This document shows, piece by piece, positions 1 to 11,167 of a stretch of 64,000 nt of DNA. The DNA comes from Akanthomyces muscarius (Eukaryota; Ascomycota; Sordariomycetes; Hypocreales; Cordycipitaceae), in assembly GCF_028009165.1 (NCBI RefSeq), contig NW_026611615.1:1-64000 (forward strand), written 5' to 3'. A program made the translations under genes and the position numbers. Under the pieces are notes generated by a model. It was not told where the DNA came from. It did no database searches and worked only from the letters and a program-made list of their open reading frames with translations. Every line of letters begins with the position of its first letter. Position 1 is the stretch's first letter.

Positions 1-23
1 ATCGGCACGTTCCAAGCAGTAAT

Positions 24-2000
24 ATGTCTGCCAGCGCTTCCGCCGAGCACGGCTACGGCACTGTTAGGCACGGAGACGTGGAGGACGGCAAGCCATTTTC
101 CGACGACGAGACTCGCGAGGTTCACGATGATGGTCCCACGTCCGAAACCAGCTCTGTCCACGTGCAGGATGGTGTCAAGCGGGTGGAGGCCATTACCTCT
201 GTCTGGTCCAAGAATACCATGGTAGTCATGTCCATTCTGTAAGGACTCCGCATTTTCCAGATGTATCGCATAGTTTCAGAAGCAATACGAAGCAAATTCT
301 AGGTTGAAAGTTTCGCAGCTAATGCTTCCTAGCCTGTACCTTGTCAGCTTCGTCGACACTCTGCTCCAGAGCGTGCAGGGTGCCCTCACTCCCTACGTCA
401 CGTCCAGCTTCAAGGCGCACAGCCTGCTCGGCGTCACCGACATCCTGGCCGTGATCCTCGGCGGCGTGTGCAACCTCGCCATCGCCAAGGTCATTGACAT
501 CTGGGGCCGCGCCGAGGGCTTCGCCGTCATGATCCTCTTCATCATTGTCGGCATGATCATGAAGGCCGCGTGCATCAACGTCGAGATGTTTGCTGCCGCA
601 AACTCCATCTACTGGGTCGGCCACATTGGCGTGCAGTACGTCGTCCAAATCATCTACGCCGACATGACGACGCTGCGCAACCGCATGGTGCTCTTTGGCC
701 TACTGCAGCTGCCCACCATTGCCGCGACCTTTGGCGGGCCCAAGATTGCGGACCTCTTCTACACGCACTCCAACTTTCGCTGGGCATTTGGCGCCTTTTG
801 CATCATCATTCCCGTCTTTGCGGCGCCAGTGGTGGTGGTGTTCTTCTACAGCAAGCGCAAGGCGCAGCGCGAGGGCAAGTTTCCCGAGCGCGTCAAGACA
901 CGCTCGTACTGGGATTCTGTCAAGCACTATGCTGTCGAGTTTGATGGTGAGCGCGCTACGATTTGTCTTTTCCCTCCAGCTACTAACTTCGAGTCTGATA
1001 GTCGTGGGTATGTTCCTCACCATCTTCGGTTGGAGTCTTCTTCTTCTGCCTTTCAGTTTGGTGCAATACGCCCCTCATGGCTGGAAGACTGGCTACATCA
1101 TCGCCATGATTGTCGTCGGCGTTGTTCTACTGGTTGGATTCGTCATCTGGGAAAGATTCTTTGCCACCGTCCAGTATTTTCCCTTCAAGCACCTCAAAGA
1201 CAGAAGTGTTCTGGGTGCCTGTCTGGTCTACGGCTTCATGTTTCTTTCCATCTTCACCTGGGATACGTACTACTATTCCTATCTTCAAGTCGTCCACGAT
1301 CTCAGCATTACCAATGCCAGTTACGTTCTCAACGCCTTTTCGCTCATGTCTTCAATCATTGGTCCCCTGACCGGAGTGTAAGTATTGTCCCAATCCGAGA
1401 CAATCTATTCAATTTTCCTGATTTTTCTATAGTCTCATCCGATACCATGGATACTACAAGTGGCCGTCTATTGGTATGACGCCGTTCGCGGTGCTTGGTA
1501 CTGCACTTCTCGTCTACTTCCGTACTCCTTCCTCACACGTCGGCTACCTCGTCATGTGTCAGCTTTTCAACGGTATTTATAGTGGTGTGTGGGCCATCAC
1601 GGCACAGCTTGCCATCATGGCAAACATCACCCACCAAGAAACTGCCGTTGCGCTAGCTCTCTACGGTCTGTTCGGCTCCATTGGCGCTGCTATTGGTCAG
1701 GCAATTGCCGGTGGCATCTGGACGAATACCCTTCCCCAGCAGTTCTACAAGAACTTGCCCGCTGAGCTCAAGAGCAATGCCACCGAGATCTATGCAGACA
1801 TTACATTGCAGCTCGGCTACCCTATGGGCAGCCCAGCCCGCGATGCTATTATTTTGTCATACGGCCATGTCCAGAGAATATTTGTCATTGTGGGCTGCAG
1901 TTTTCTGCCGCTCTGCATTCTGTGTTTGTTCCTCTGGAGGAATATCAACGTTAAAGATATGGAATCGAAGGAACGGCGCAAGAAGGGCAATGTTCTGTAA
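24..2000 (+). CDS. Siderophore-iron MFS transporter (Sit1/MirB-like)
   Basis: Exons 24-238, 333-946, 1002-1377 and 1433-2000 join to 590 residues with no internal stop; introns have GTAAGG, GTGAGC and GTAAGT donors, and the first has a clear CTAAT branch site. A charged N-terminal tail of about 70 residues is followed by many hydrophobic segments. The start of the membrane part (YLVSFVDTLLQS), the segment around DIWGRAEGF and the late extracellular loop with NTLPQQFYKNLP resemble the fungal siderophore transporter family (about 580-620 residues, 14 spans), which imports ferric siderophores across the plasma membrane by proton symport. The substrate cannot be told from sequence. The start codon is the first ATG of the window, so the promoter, and any GATA-type iron-repressor sites, lie outside. 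Confidence 0.9.
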
Positions 2001-2550
2001 TTTAGGCGAAGCATTCAAGATCGCGCCATCATCGCATCTTCTTTTCGCGTAGCGCGACGGCGCCCAAATACAAATGGTCTGTCGATCAATCCACGCATTC
2101 AGTAATATTTATTTACAGTTGCCTCTACAAAAGGCTCAGCGTAGCAAAAGTCTAACCTTGTCTGCCACGAAGGCGCAATATGCAGCTGTTGCTATTTCTC
2201 GAAATACAGTGAGGGCTGATGGCTGCAGGCTGCTCAAGCCGCACTGCGCGCAAGGTCACATCGTCTCAACACCTGCATTTATTAGAAGGGCCTTTTGTAC
2301 AGCGACCTTTGATCTTCCCCGCATTCTGAACCTAGGCCAGCCTGAAGCCTATCAAGATAAGACAAGCAGTATTAATTGGCGAGAGAGGTGACTCGGCGAC
2401 ATTTGTACTCGACACTATTTTTGAACGGGTTCTGACTCATCCGTCCCTATCGCAGCACATGAGAAAACAGCGACGTTTATAAAGACAGCCTGATTTTTTC
2501 CTGCATTCGTCTCATTATCCAATTCAATCAGTTCATGGTCTCTGTTCAGC

Positions 2551-4403
2551 ATGCATCCCTCGCCAAAGCATAGTGTTCGCGACCCGTCGGTCACTTTTGA
2601 AGAGTACGTGTACTGGGCGAAGCTTACTCGCACCGAGGAATCAACGGTAAACCAGGCATATCTCGAGGCAGGCAAAAACGGGAAAATCAGCGACCGTTTG
2701 GCAGTACAGCGATTGAGCGAGAAGCATGATTTGCCTTCTAAACAGCCTGTCCAGGTCAAGGGTCAAGCCGTGGCTGTTCCCGATGATAGGGACACGGCTA
2801 TGATGAGCCGAGCGACGCAGCAGGACTGGGCCCAGGCTGAGCGAGCACTGCGGACAACGAGCTGGGGAGCTGTCTTTTTCCTCATCACGACGGATATTCT
2901 AGGCCCCATGACCACACCGTGGGCTTTTGCGCAGACAGGCTACGGCCCCGGCGTCGCCCTCTACACCGTCTTCGGAGCCCTCGCAGCTTAGTAAGTACAC
3001 GCTTGATCGTGTTACTCTCACTGTCTAATATGACTTTTAGTTCTGGCTACATAATATGGAAGTCATATCTAGGTCTGGACTCGGACAAGTATCCGCTGCT
3101 CACTTTTGGCGACATCTTCTATCGGCTGTTTGGCGCGCTGCCGCGACATTTTATCAATTTTATGCTGAGCTTCCAGATGATGCTCTTTGTCGCGACCTTG
3201 ATCCTCCAGAGCGGGCAGGGCATCTCGCAGATCTCGCAGGGGCGCGATGCGATTCATGGTGATGGGCTGTGTTTTGTCGCCTGTATGCTCATCTACATGG
3301 TCGCGGGCCTGCTTGTGAGCCAAGTCAAGACGCTGCAGCGCGTGGCGTGGCTTGCCAATTTTGCCGTTTGGGTGAATATGACGATTCTCTTGATATGGTA
3401 CGTAAAATAATTTGGTCCAGAAACCGTCGCTTTCTTTTTTCTTTTCTCTCTTTTTCTTTCTTTCACTTTCTAATCAAGTTCTAGCATTGGGGTCGTAGTC
3501 CATTATCCGCCAAACTTCAAAGCCACGCAAGCTTCGTATGGCAAGGACTTTGGGCCCGGGCCGATTCGCACATTTGCCGCACAGCCTCCCGAGGGACTGG
3601 CAAGCGGAGGCTCGGGATTCGTGGCGTCGCTCAACGGCCTCAACCAGGCCGTGTATTCATACGGTGGCTGCATGGCTTTTGTGGCGTTCATGGCCGAGAT
3701 GCGCCACCCGATGGATTTCTGGAAAGCGCTCCTCTGCGGGCAGGCCTTTATCTACATTATCTACATCTTCTTTGGCATGTTTGTGTACTCATTTCAGGGT
3801 CAATTTGCCTTTAATCCCGTCATGCAAGGCCTGTCGCCTTATGCTTTCCAGACGGCGACAAATGTGCTCTTCCTAGTTAGTGGCATCATTGCCGCCACGC
3901 TATACAGCAACATTGGCTTCAAAGTTATCTACATGGACATCTTTCAGGACATTTTCAACTTCCCGCCGCTGACCGAGAGGAAGGGCAAGATTGCCTGGGC
4001 GATGTGTATACCTCTATTCTGGATTTTTGCGTTTTTGGTGGCCGCAGCCGTGCCGCAGCTCTCATTTGTGTCGGGCTTCATCGGTGCCCTTTTTATTCTC
4101 ACACTCACCTACACCGCACCTGCGGTACTCGCTCTCGGATTCCAACTCAAGAGCGATGCCATGATTCAGGGCGAGGAGCATTTCGACCCAGGAACGCGGA
4201 CTTACTCGTATGTCGACACGGGGATGCAGCGGTATTGGCGTGCATACAAGAAGCGGCCAGTGCTCAACACTTTCAATGTTCTGTACACGGCGGGAGGCTT
4301 GGTTACAACGGCTCTCGGCGTCTACTCTTCCGTAGAAGGCTTGATTGGCGCGTTTGGGGGCAAGAGTGTTGCTACCAGTTTTGGCTGCAGGCCACCTGTG
4401 TAA
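2551..4403 (+). CDS. AAAP-family neutral amino acid transporter (N system, Mtr-like)
   Basis: Exons 2551-2990, 3041-3397 and 3485-4403 give 571 residues. A hydrophilic N-terminus of about 110 residues precedes roughly 11 membrane spans. The first span region (SWGAVFFLITTDILGPMTTPWAF), a middle region with NGLNQAVYSYGGC and the C-terminal TSFGCRPPV end are typical of fungal N amino acid transport proteins related to Neurospora Mtr, which carry neutral aliphatic and aromatic amino acids over the plasma membrane. Intron 2 (3398-3484) has a long pyrimidine tract before a CTAATC branch site and CTAG acceptor. The start is the first in-frame ATG. It follows the siderophore transporter on the same strand with a 550-base gap and no obvious shared regulation. 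Confidence 0.9.
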
Positions 4404-4617
4404 TAACTAGTCACAAGGTATTCTAGCGAAGATCGTATTGAATCCAAAGTTTTATCATAATTAGATCACTATCGAATTTTTTGAACTGCCTAGTATAATC
4501 GACATGCCCTGCCCCCAAGAAGTATATTTAACAAAGCCATTTCGACCTTGTGTATTCGCATCATACAGCCCTTTATTCCGGTACTGCAGATCCCATATTA
4601 TTGTAGTAAATCTGTTT

Positions 4618-5067
4618 TTACAGCATGGCAACGGCAGCGGCGAGACCAGCAACGGGAACCAGGTAGTTGGCGCCGTTGGTGGGAGCGGCGTTCTGGGAGG
4701 AGCTGCTGGAGGAGGAAGCGCCAGCGCTGCCGGAGCTGGAGGAGCTCTTGCTAGCGGACGAGCTGGAAGAAGCGCGGCTGCTGCTGCTGCTGCTGCCGCC
4801 GGCGGCACCAGACGAAGAAGACGTCATGGTGGGAGTGGCGCCAGAAGAGGAGCTGGTGGAAGAGGCCTGGCCAGAGCTTGTGGCGCTGGCGGAGGAGCTG
4901 CTGCTGCCGCCCGGGAGCAGGCTGGAGACGGCGTCGGAGGCCGAGGAGACAAGGCCGCCGCCGCCGCTGGAGATGAGGCTGCTGGCACCACCAATGGCGC
5001 TAGAGATGATGTTGCCCTGGGCGAGAGCGGTGGTGGCGAGGCCGAGGAAGACGACGGAGTACTTCAT
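4618..5067 (-). CDS. Serine-rich secreted, probably GPI-anchored cell wall protein
   Basis: A single exon encodes 149 residues. The N-terminus (MKYSVVFLGLATTALAQG) is a classical signal peptide with a probable cut after ALA or AQG. Residues about 50-125 are mostly Ser, Ala, Gly and Thr and would be heavily O-glycosylated. The C-terminus (NGANYLVPVAGLAAAVAML) is a small-residue site followed by a short hydrophobic tail, as expected for GPI attachment. A TATAAA on the minus strand at 5208-5203 lies about 140 bases upstream of the ATG. It has no enzymatic domain; the role is inferred as a structural wall or surface protein. The reverse strand also has long open frames, caused by the repetitive GC-rich codons rather than by a second gene. 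Confidence 0.8.
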   Translation of the reverse strand: MKYSVVFLGLATTALAQGNIISSAIGGASSLISSGGGGLVSSASDAVSSLLPGGSSSSSASATSSGQASSTSSSSGATPTMTSSSSGAAGGSSSSSSRASSSSSASKSSSSSGSAGASSSSSSSQNAAPTNGANYLVPVAGLAAAVAML

Positions 5068-7014
5068 GATGGGCTAAAGGCGGCTTTTTGGTGGTGGTTC
5101 TATATGTAAATGAGACGAAACGACTGTGTGTAGTGTGGATATGTAACGTAGATTTTGCAGGAGAAACTCTATATCAGACTCGTAGCGCGGGAGAGGGATG
5201 GGCTTTATAGCCTTTTGAATCTCAGGAGAGATTGCGTAACTTTCCCCTTCTTTCCATCCCTGGGGTCTGTCGCGTCGCTACGAAAAACTAAGATGATCCG
5301 TTACCAGTCTAGTCCGAGATGTGGTTCTCGAGCGAGGGCGAGATCGACAGGTGTGTGTACCGGATACGGCCGTCTAGTGCAGACCAAAACAAAACCGGGA
5401 CGGCTGGGCACAGCGGTTGGCCCGCAAACCACCGCTGAGCCTGGTCATTGCTTGCTCACAGCGCCAGCGTACGGCCACAAGCACTGGATATTAAGTTTTC
5501 TTCGCTTGGCTTGCCTCACACCCTCAGGCGAGACTGTGGATTCTTGTAGGCCAAAAACTTGGACGCTTCTTCAGCTACCTCGGAGCGTGGATGACGCATT
5601 GCATTGTTTCCGGAGTGACTTTTCCAGACCGAGCGCGGCCAAGAAAGCCTTCCAGCTTCTGGAACTCCCTTGCGCCTCTGGCACACACGATCAAATTGAG
5701 CCCTGCCAATCTCTGGCCGTTGGGCGAAAGTCTTGGCGTTGAGATCAAGCTGAGACTCTAGGGGTATTCGCGCGAAGCTTTGAAATGCCATTGGATTTCA
5801 CGCGCCGGTCTATTGACCTCTACCCGTGTCTCATAAGGGGATTGCGATGTTCCGCGGCTCACAATAAAAGTACCCTGATCTGCCTTGTTGCCTGCTACCA
5901 GTACAGCACCTGGAGGGGCGAAAACCTCCCGCGATGGACAAAGAAGAGGTGCGGACCGGATCAGCACTTACTTAGTTGCAGTACATGACGTTTCACCTTC
6001 TCCACCCTCCCCAGGTGCAATCCTTCTGGCCCCGCGCTCGCTCTCCTTCGGCTGGGACGAGAGCAGAGCACTTGTAGAGGCCGCTAACAGTCCCTTTGCG
6101 TGGGCGCGGTGGAGAGGCTAGAGTGCTGGCCGGTTGTTGTTAGTGGACAGGGCGATTTTGGGTTTACGCTTCTTGCGGCAACGGAAACGAGCCGTGTCGT
6201 CATGATTACAACGGTAGAGGGTATTTATTTGCCATTAGTATTGCAGGCTTGTAATAGAAATAACTTTTTTGCTAGCAATTATCCGAGCTGCCATTTTCCA
6301 CTGTTGTTGAGAAGGAGAAATTGTCCAAGCCAAGACAAGGGAGTTGTCGCAGCCAAGCGTCGATCGGGTAGATCTAGACTGTGGCAGTCTGCCTCATAAC
6401 GAAAATAATGGAAAAAGATACGACAAAAACATGCAATGGCCCCCTTGTAAATGTCCCCTCTGCATCAACCCCCTGGGACTTATTCATGCTCGGCTTTTGA
6501 CAGTGTGGAACTCCCTCCTGTTCCCTCTGGCGTATCCTTTCCCTCTCCGGGTCGATGTCTTGCTGCGCCGCGGTCTGATCTTGATTCGGTCTGGTCTGGA
6601 CCTTCAGGCGATTCACTTCCACTTTTTTTCTCAGTCACTGTAATGGTCTGCTGCACACAGTAGAATAGCACCGATAGGTACCGAGGGGGCGACGCGCAAT
6701 ACGAGGCGAATGATATGATGATCCAGTAGTTAAGAGCACCAGGAATGGAAACCTCGCAGCGTCCCGAAACTAGGAGTGATACGCGTCGAATTTGCGACTA
6801 CAACTGTTCGGATTCAAAAATAGAAACAGCGAATCCGAAGAAATAGCTGGTATTGCGCGACGCGCGTTTCCAATGCCCATATCCCGATGGGGACTGGCAC
6901 GAATCACATTTAAAGTACGCACCCTCGAGGCTTGCCAAGAATGGTCAACAACCGCTGATGGAGTCTGAGCCGAGCACGTAGAACTTGCTGTCGGCAGAAA
7001 ATCTCGGTCTTGTC
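5068..7014. other. Intergenic region, no gene supported
   Basis: About 1.9 kb between two minus-strand genes. It contains the upstream region of the serine-rich protein gene (minus-strand TATAAA at 5208-5203). Open frames of up to 195 codons exist at 5155-5742 but have no domain, no signal sequence and biased composition. I see no repeat or RNA gene here. Confidence 0.5.
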
Positions 7015-8031
7015 TCATATTGCAGCAAAACTTTGGTGGTTGTGCGGCGACCGTGGTGACAGCTCCATCGCGAGCGGCGGCTGCGCTGGCGTCTTGAAGT
7101 AGACACTACCCGGGAGCTCAACAGAGTCAACCGTTTTCTTCGCCACGAGCGCCTTGTGATAATTTATTGGCACTGGATTGCCGGTGCTGGCAGGTCCAGG
7201 TCTAGGGTGATATCCAGAAACTGTTGAAGAATGGCTTGGGTGAGGATAGTATGCGTTGTACAGCCGCGACAATGTTGAATCACCTGTGAAAGGTGCATCC
7301 GACGTGATTTTAGAGACACTTCTGACTTTGAAGGCACTTTCTTTGGTATGCTCATATCTGCGGCGCATCCACCAAAATATCGTCACTGCCACGGCCATGA
7401 TGGCGGCTACAGTTCCAATCACGATTCCAGCAACAGTAGCTGGATGGATCCTTTGATGGCCACTGCCGCCGCTCGCGGCAGTCGCCGAAGCGGAGGGCGT
7501 CAATGTCGCACTCGTCGCACTTGTCGCCGCAGACGCCTGCACAGATGTCTTCATTGTTGTTGTTGTCGTTGTGGAAGGCCTCGATGAAGGCTTCGCCGGT
7601 AATGCGCCCCCTAGAAACAAGCTTGCATTCATTTTGTTGCTGCTCAGCTTTGCAGCCCTCAGAGCCGATGGCGAGCAGCTTCCCTTGGCACATGGGTTTT
7701 CGCTGCAGCAGCCCAAAAAAGGTGGGGAGGTGCTCGCGCAGGTATACCACAGGATAGTGTCATCGTTTCCTATGCATTCTTGCGCCATGATCTCGCTGTA
7801 TGCGGCCGGGTCAAACGTCGCTGGCCGCATCTTGTCATCTGGGCAGCGGCCGTCGTCGGTGGTGTCGGGGTCGATGGTACAGCAGCCCAGAAACGCGGAT
7901 TCGTTCTTGCTGGCGTAAAAGGCCGCATTACCGACGCACCGTATACCGAATGAATTCGAGAATGTCATTTTGGTCGATTGAGCCTGCAAGTCGTCGTGTG
8001 TGTTGCGCGGAGGTACAGGCAGTTTTGTCAT
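7015..8031 (-). CDS. Cys-rich single-span membrane protein with two FLGCC motifs
   Basis: A single exon encodes 338 residues from the first ATG; a second ATG at residue 22 (MTFSNSFGIRC) begins the conserved-looking part and may be the true start. Residues 27-130 hold two similar cysteine units, each containing FLGCC (residues 47-51 and 105-109) and further Cys. A Ser/Thr/Ala-rich linker (about 145-190) leads to one strong membrane span (about 199-222, TVAGIVIGTVAAIM), then Arg residues and a cytoplasmic tail of about 110 residues rich in Pro, His and Ser. The layout resembles fungal wall-sensor-like proteins, but no cleavable signal peptide is visible, so the topology is uncertain. Function unknown. 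Confidence 0.7.
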   Translation of the reverse strand: MTKLPVPPRNTHDDLQAQSTKMTFSNSFGIRCVGNAAFYASKNESAFLGCCTIDPDTTDDGRCPDDKMRPATFDPAAYSEIMAQECIGNDDTILWYTCASTSPPFLGCCSENPCAKGSCSPSALRAAKLSSNKMNASLFLGGALPAKPSSRPSTTTTTTMKTSVQASAATSATSATLTPSASATAASGGSGHQRIHPATVAGIVIGTVAAIMAVAVTIFWWMRRRYEHTKESAFKVRSVSKITSDAPFTGDSTLSRLYNAYYPHPSHSSTVSGYHPRPGPASTGNPVPINYHKALVAKKTVDSVELPGSVYFKTPAQPPLAMELSPRSPHNHQSFAAI

Positions 8032-9059
8032 AGTCCTCTGTCATGCTTTTTCTTTGCCACATAGACTTTGACAGGGGATAAGTTTTTCGAATCATGAAGC
8101 TCTTTTATCATAATAACAAAGGATGAAAGAGATCCGGAAGTGCTTTTGGGGTCTGTGGTAGGGGCTACTGGCTGGAAATGCCCCTCGTTCTTTGTTGGGT
8201 GGACACCGGGCCAGGTTCTGTGACATGCTGTTTGCTACTGCAGGAACTTTAGATCTTATGCACGAAATACATAGCGAGATGAGATCGAGAACTCAAAATA
8301 ACAAAACTGCAGAAAACGAAACTGTCAAAAGAGGGTCACGAGGCGTGTCGACGTGACTATAAAGCCACTTTGAACCCAGAGGAAGAGCTGTCGAATTGCC
8401 GAGTGACTGGCATGACATTTGCTAGTGGTCGGCTACAAGCTCTCACTCTTGTATTGTACTAGCTAATTTATAGTAATTCTTAAGCTGTACATTTCCTTTA
8501 TCTGTAAAAGGAAACGGGAAACGGGTACCATCTTGACAAGTTTCGCACGACAATGTTGGTGGAAAAGCCGCGACCTCTCACAATTGCGCGCCCGACGGAG
8601 AAGGAAATCTGGAGTAGCAGGATGATTGAGTATACTGAAGCCTGCATGGTTACTCTTCTCATCCGCCGTTTCCTTTTACTGTGCTCGAGCTACCGCCTGG
8701 CCTGAAGCCCCGCGCAGGAGAAAGGAATCGCTTTAGTCGTTGTATGGAGTTCTCATACAGAGTGTAAGCTCGGCCGGCGAATGGCAGCGCACGCTCTCTA
8801 CCAAGTGAAGCAAATTGAAAAACCTTCAAATGTATCACTGAACGCGGCGGCGATAGAGAAGTAGTCCAGCAGGTCCCAGGCCTGAGTCGGTGACGGCTGC
8901 TTGAAGAGAAATACATGAAAGGGAGCCTATCGCTGTCAAGCTGGACGTTCGTGCGACTCACGTCAGATACAAGGCAACAGAGCTGGGTATCAAAACAGGC
9001 CGCACATTTTTATGTTGATGTACATTTATTGTGTCTATATTCTGTTATGTTCTGTATGT
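8032..9059. other. Intergenic region, no gene supported
   Basis: Upstream region of the FLGCC membrane protein gene and downstream region of the glutamine amidotransferase gene, both on the minus strand. One 100-codon minus frame (8659-8961) shows no recognisable feature and I do not call it. Confidence 0.5.
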
Positions 9060-10005
9060 CTAGTCCCGCAAAAATTTGAGGAATGCTCTAGCGATGGCAA
9101 AGCCGTCGTGCTCATTGGCGACGCGAGCCATGCCATCATTGTACAGTTCGTCTGTAAAGACGCCGACCGTGTGACGGTTGAAGAGAATCTCGGTGACAAT
9201 GTCTTGTGTGAACTCGGGGTGCCCTTGCACGGCAATGTACTTGCCAGGAGCGTACATGGCCTGCACGGAGCAGATATCGTTGCCACCGAGGGGCACGGCA
9301 TCGGGAGGGAAGTCGGCGACGATGTCGGTGTGCATCTGGTGGATTCGCTTGTCGCAAAGTTAGCCTTATAAAGCGTCACCGGCAATTAGGGCTGTTAGAT
9401 ACCATCTTTTCCATACCAAAGACCTTTTTGCCTTCAGGTGTCAGGCCAACATCCGTCACGGCCACCTCCCAGCCCTTGGCGTTGCGGCCGACCTTGCACC
9501 CTAGAGCGCGGCTCAGGATTTGGTGGCCAAAGCAGATGCCAATGATGCGGACGCGTTTCGTCGCGAGCGCCGCTTGTGTGTACTCGACGAGCTTCAGGAT
9601 CCACGGATCACTGTCAAAGGAGTTGTGGCGCGACCCGGAGATCAGAATCGCATCGACGTCGTCGAGAGAGGGGTAGGCGTTGAGGTCGTCGACGATGCCG
9701 TGGCCCGAAATGGTCAGCTCCTCGTCGAGCTTCTTCGGTGGCGTCGAGTTATCGCACGCCCCTTGGAAGAGCTGTGTGAAGACGGAGGTGTAGTTGCCGA
9801 TGCGCTCGCGGGTCTGGGGCTGTGGCGTGTCGGCCTCGAGGACGGCGAGCCGGAGTGGTCCGGAGTGAGGCATGGCGGCGGCGCGTGACGAAGGAGGCCG
9901 GGGGAGCGACGAAGAGGGCGAGAGGTTGGTGTAGACGAGGCGCAAAGCGATAAAGCAGAGTGCGAAGAGGATGAGACGGAGGAAGAACGAGAAAGGACGT
10001 GGCAT
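9060..10005 (-). CDS. Class I glutamine amidotransferase-like protein with N-terminal membrane anchor
   Basis: Exons 10005-9403 and 9347-9060 join in phase 0 across a 55-base intron (donor GTATCT) to give 296 residues. The GATase fold is complete. The nucleophile motif is GICFGHQIL, and the His/Glu pair lies in VQGHPEFT near the C-terminus. It resembles stand-alone GMP-synthase-like amidotransferases of fungi (YLR126C-type), whose substrates are not well defined. The unusual part is the N-terminus: residues about 5-25 are strongly hydrophobic (FFLRLILFALCFIALRLVY) and are followed by a Ser/Pro-rich linker, which predicts a type II membrane anchor or signal. A second ATG at residue 45 (MPHSGPLRLAV) would give a soluble form that begins just before the domain. 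Confidence 0.85.
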
Positions 10006-11167
10006 CGAGGAGAGCGCAGAGACGGCTGATTTATTCGGGGGTCGCGATGTAGGAGGGGCCGAACTCGGATGGCGGGGCGACGCCCGGGCGGCATGGGAGC
10101 GCGGCTAAATTGGGACCAAGAAGCTGTTGTAAGTCGAAGGGCGCAATACTGCAGCCTTAAATTTAGTAGTTTGGTTTGCTTCAGTCGGGAAAAGAATCCA
10201 ATCTTGCTAGAGTTAGATGACTTGCGGTATAAATGCCAGTTGAATTATGATTGTCGCGCAAACCTCGCGACAGCGCACGGGCTGCTGTACGGAGTACTGC
10301 CAGCTCACAGCTCACAGCTGGCAGCTGGCAGCTGGCAGCTCCCAGCAGTGGCTCCCTGGCAAGCAAACAGCTGCTATCAGCGCGGACCGACAGCATCTCT
10401 AGCCGACCAGCGTACCGCGATACCATCCTTTCTCAACTACACAAAACAAAATCCGAATCCTTCGACTAGTTAATTTACGATATCTGAAGTCGACCAATCC
10501 AATTGCTTACAAGTTTACTGTGGTCAACATCTGGCACGACAATGCATTCTCTGACCATCTACTGCAGCGCATCCATGTCCGCCTCCCAACCTAGCGTTGT
10601 ACCCCGGTACTTGCAATAGCCGGGCTGCAGCTGCCCTCGTACAAACATTACCCCATGGGCACATCACATATCATTTGATCAAATGACTGTTTGGGCTTTT
10701 GCTGGCAGCAAAAATCCTCATCGAATGCAAGTTCCCAGCTCGAGACTCTCTTGAGACAAAAGAAGCCGACTCGCCTCGACAGACCGCTTTAGGACTGCGC
10801 TGTGACGCACGCACCCCGCAGCATCTGGCGCTGCCCTGAGCAAATAATGTGGCAGCCTTCAGCTTCGACCGCCATGCGTACACTTTTGCTCAACTGCAAG
10901 TGTGTTGTACATACACCACCATTACGCAAAGTTCTAGTCTACGCACCCTGGAATACGCGACCGGGCCAAGCGCGCAGCCGGTGTCTGGTGTAGCAATCGA
11001 GTGGCTGACTTCTTGCCAATATTGGCGGCATTCTTTTCTTCTTTCACCCGCCGCAGATGCGAGCGAGACAGGCGACATATACATATCTAATACACCGCCC
11101 ACTGGGAAGCCTTGGTGGCCCTCGTCCTTGCCTGCAGCGACATTTTTTAGTGCACACGCGAGCAAGC
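10006..11167. other. Divergent intergenic region between amidotransferase and PPX1 genes
   Basis: About 1.16 kb separating two genes transcribed away from each other, so it must contain both promoters. It carries a 7-base tandem repeat at 10301-10346. No convincing coding frame is seen. Confidence 0.5.
10301..10346. repeat. Seven-base tandem repeat (CAGCTSR-like), six units
   Basis: Units CAGCTCA, CAGCTCA, CAGCTGG, CAGCTGG, CAGCTGG and CAGCTCC follow one another, ending in CAGCAG. It lies about 300 bases upstream of the amidotransferase start. Each CAGCTG is also an E-box-like palindrome. Confidence 0.85.

Noticed and set aside
5155..5742. 195-codon plus-strand frame
   Set aside because: No domain, signal or family pattern; lies in the promoter region of the serine-rich protein gene.
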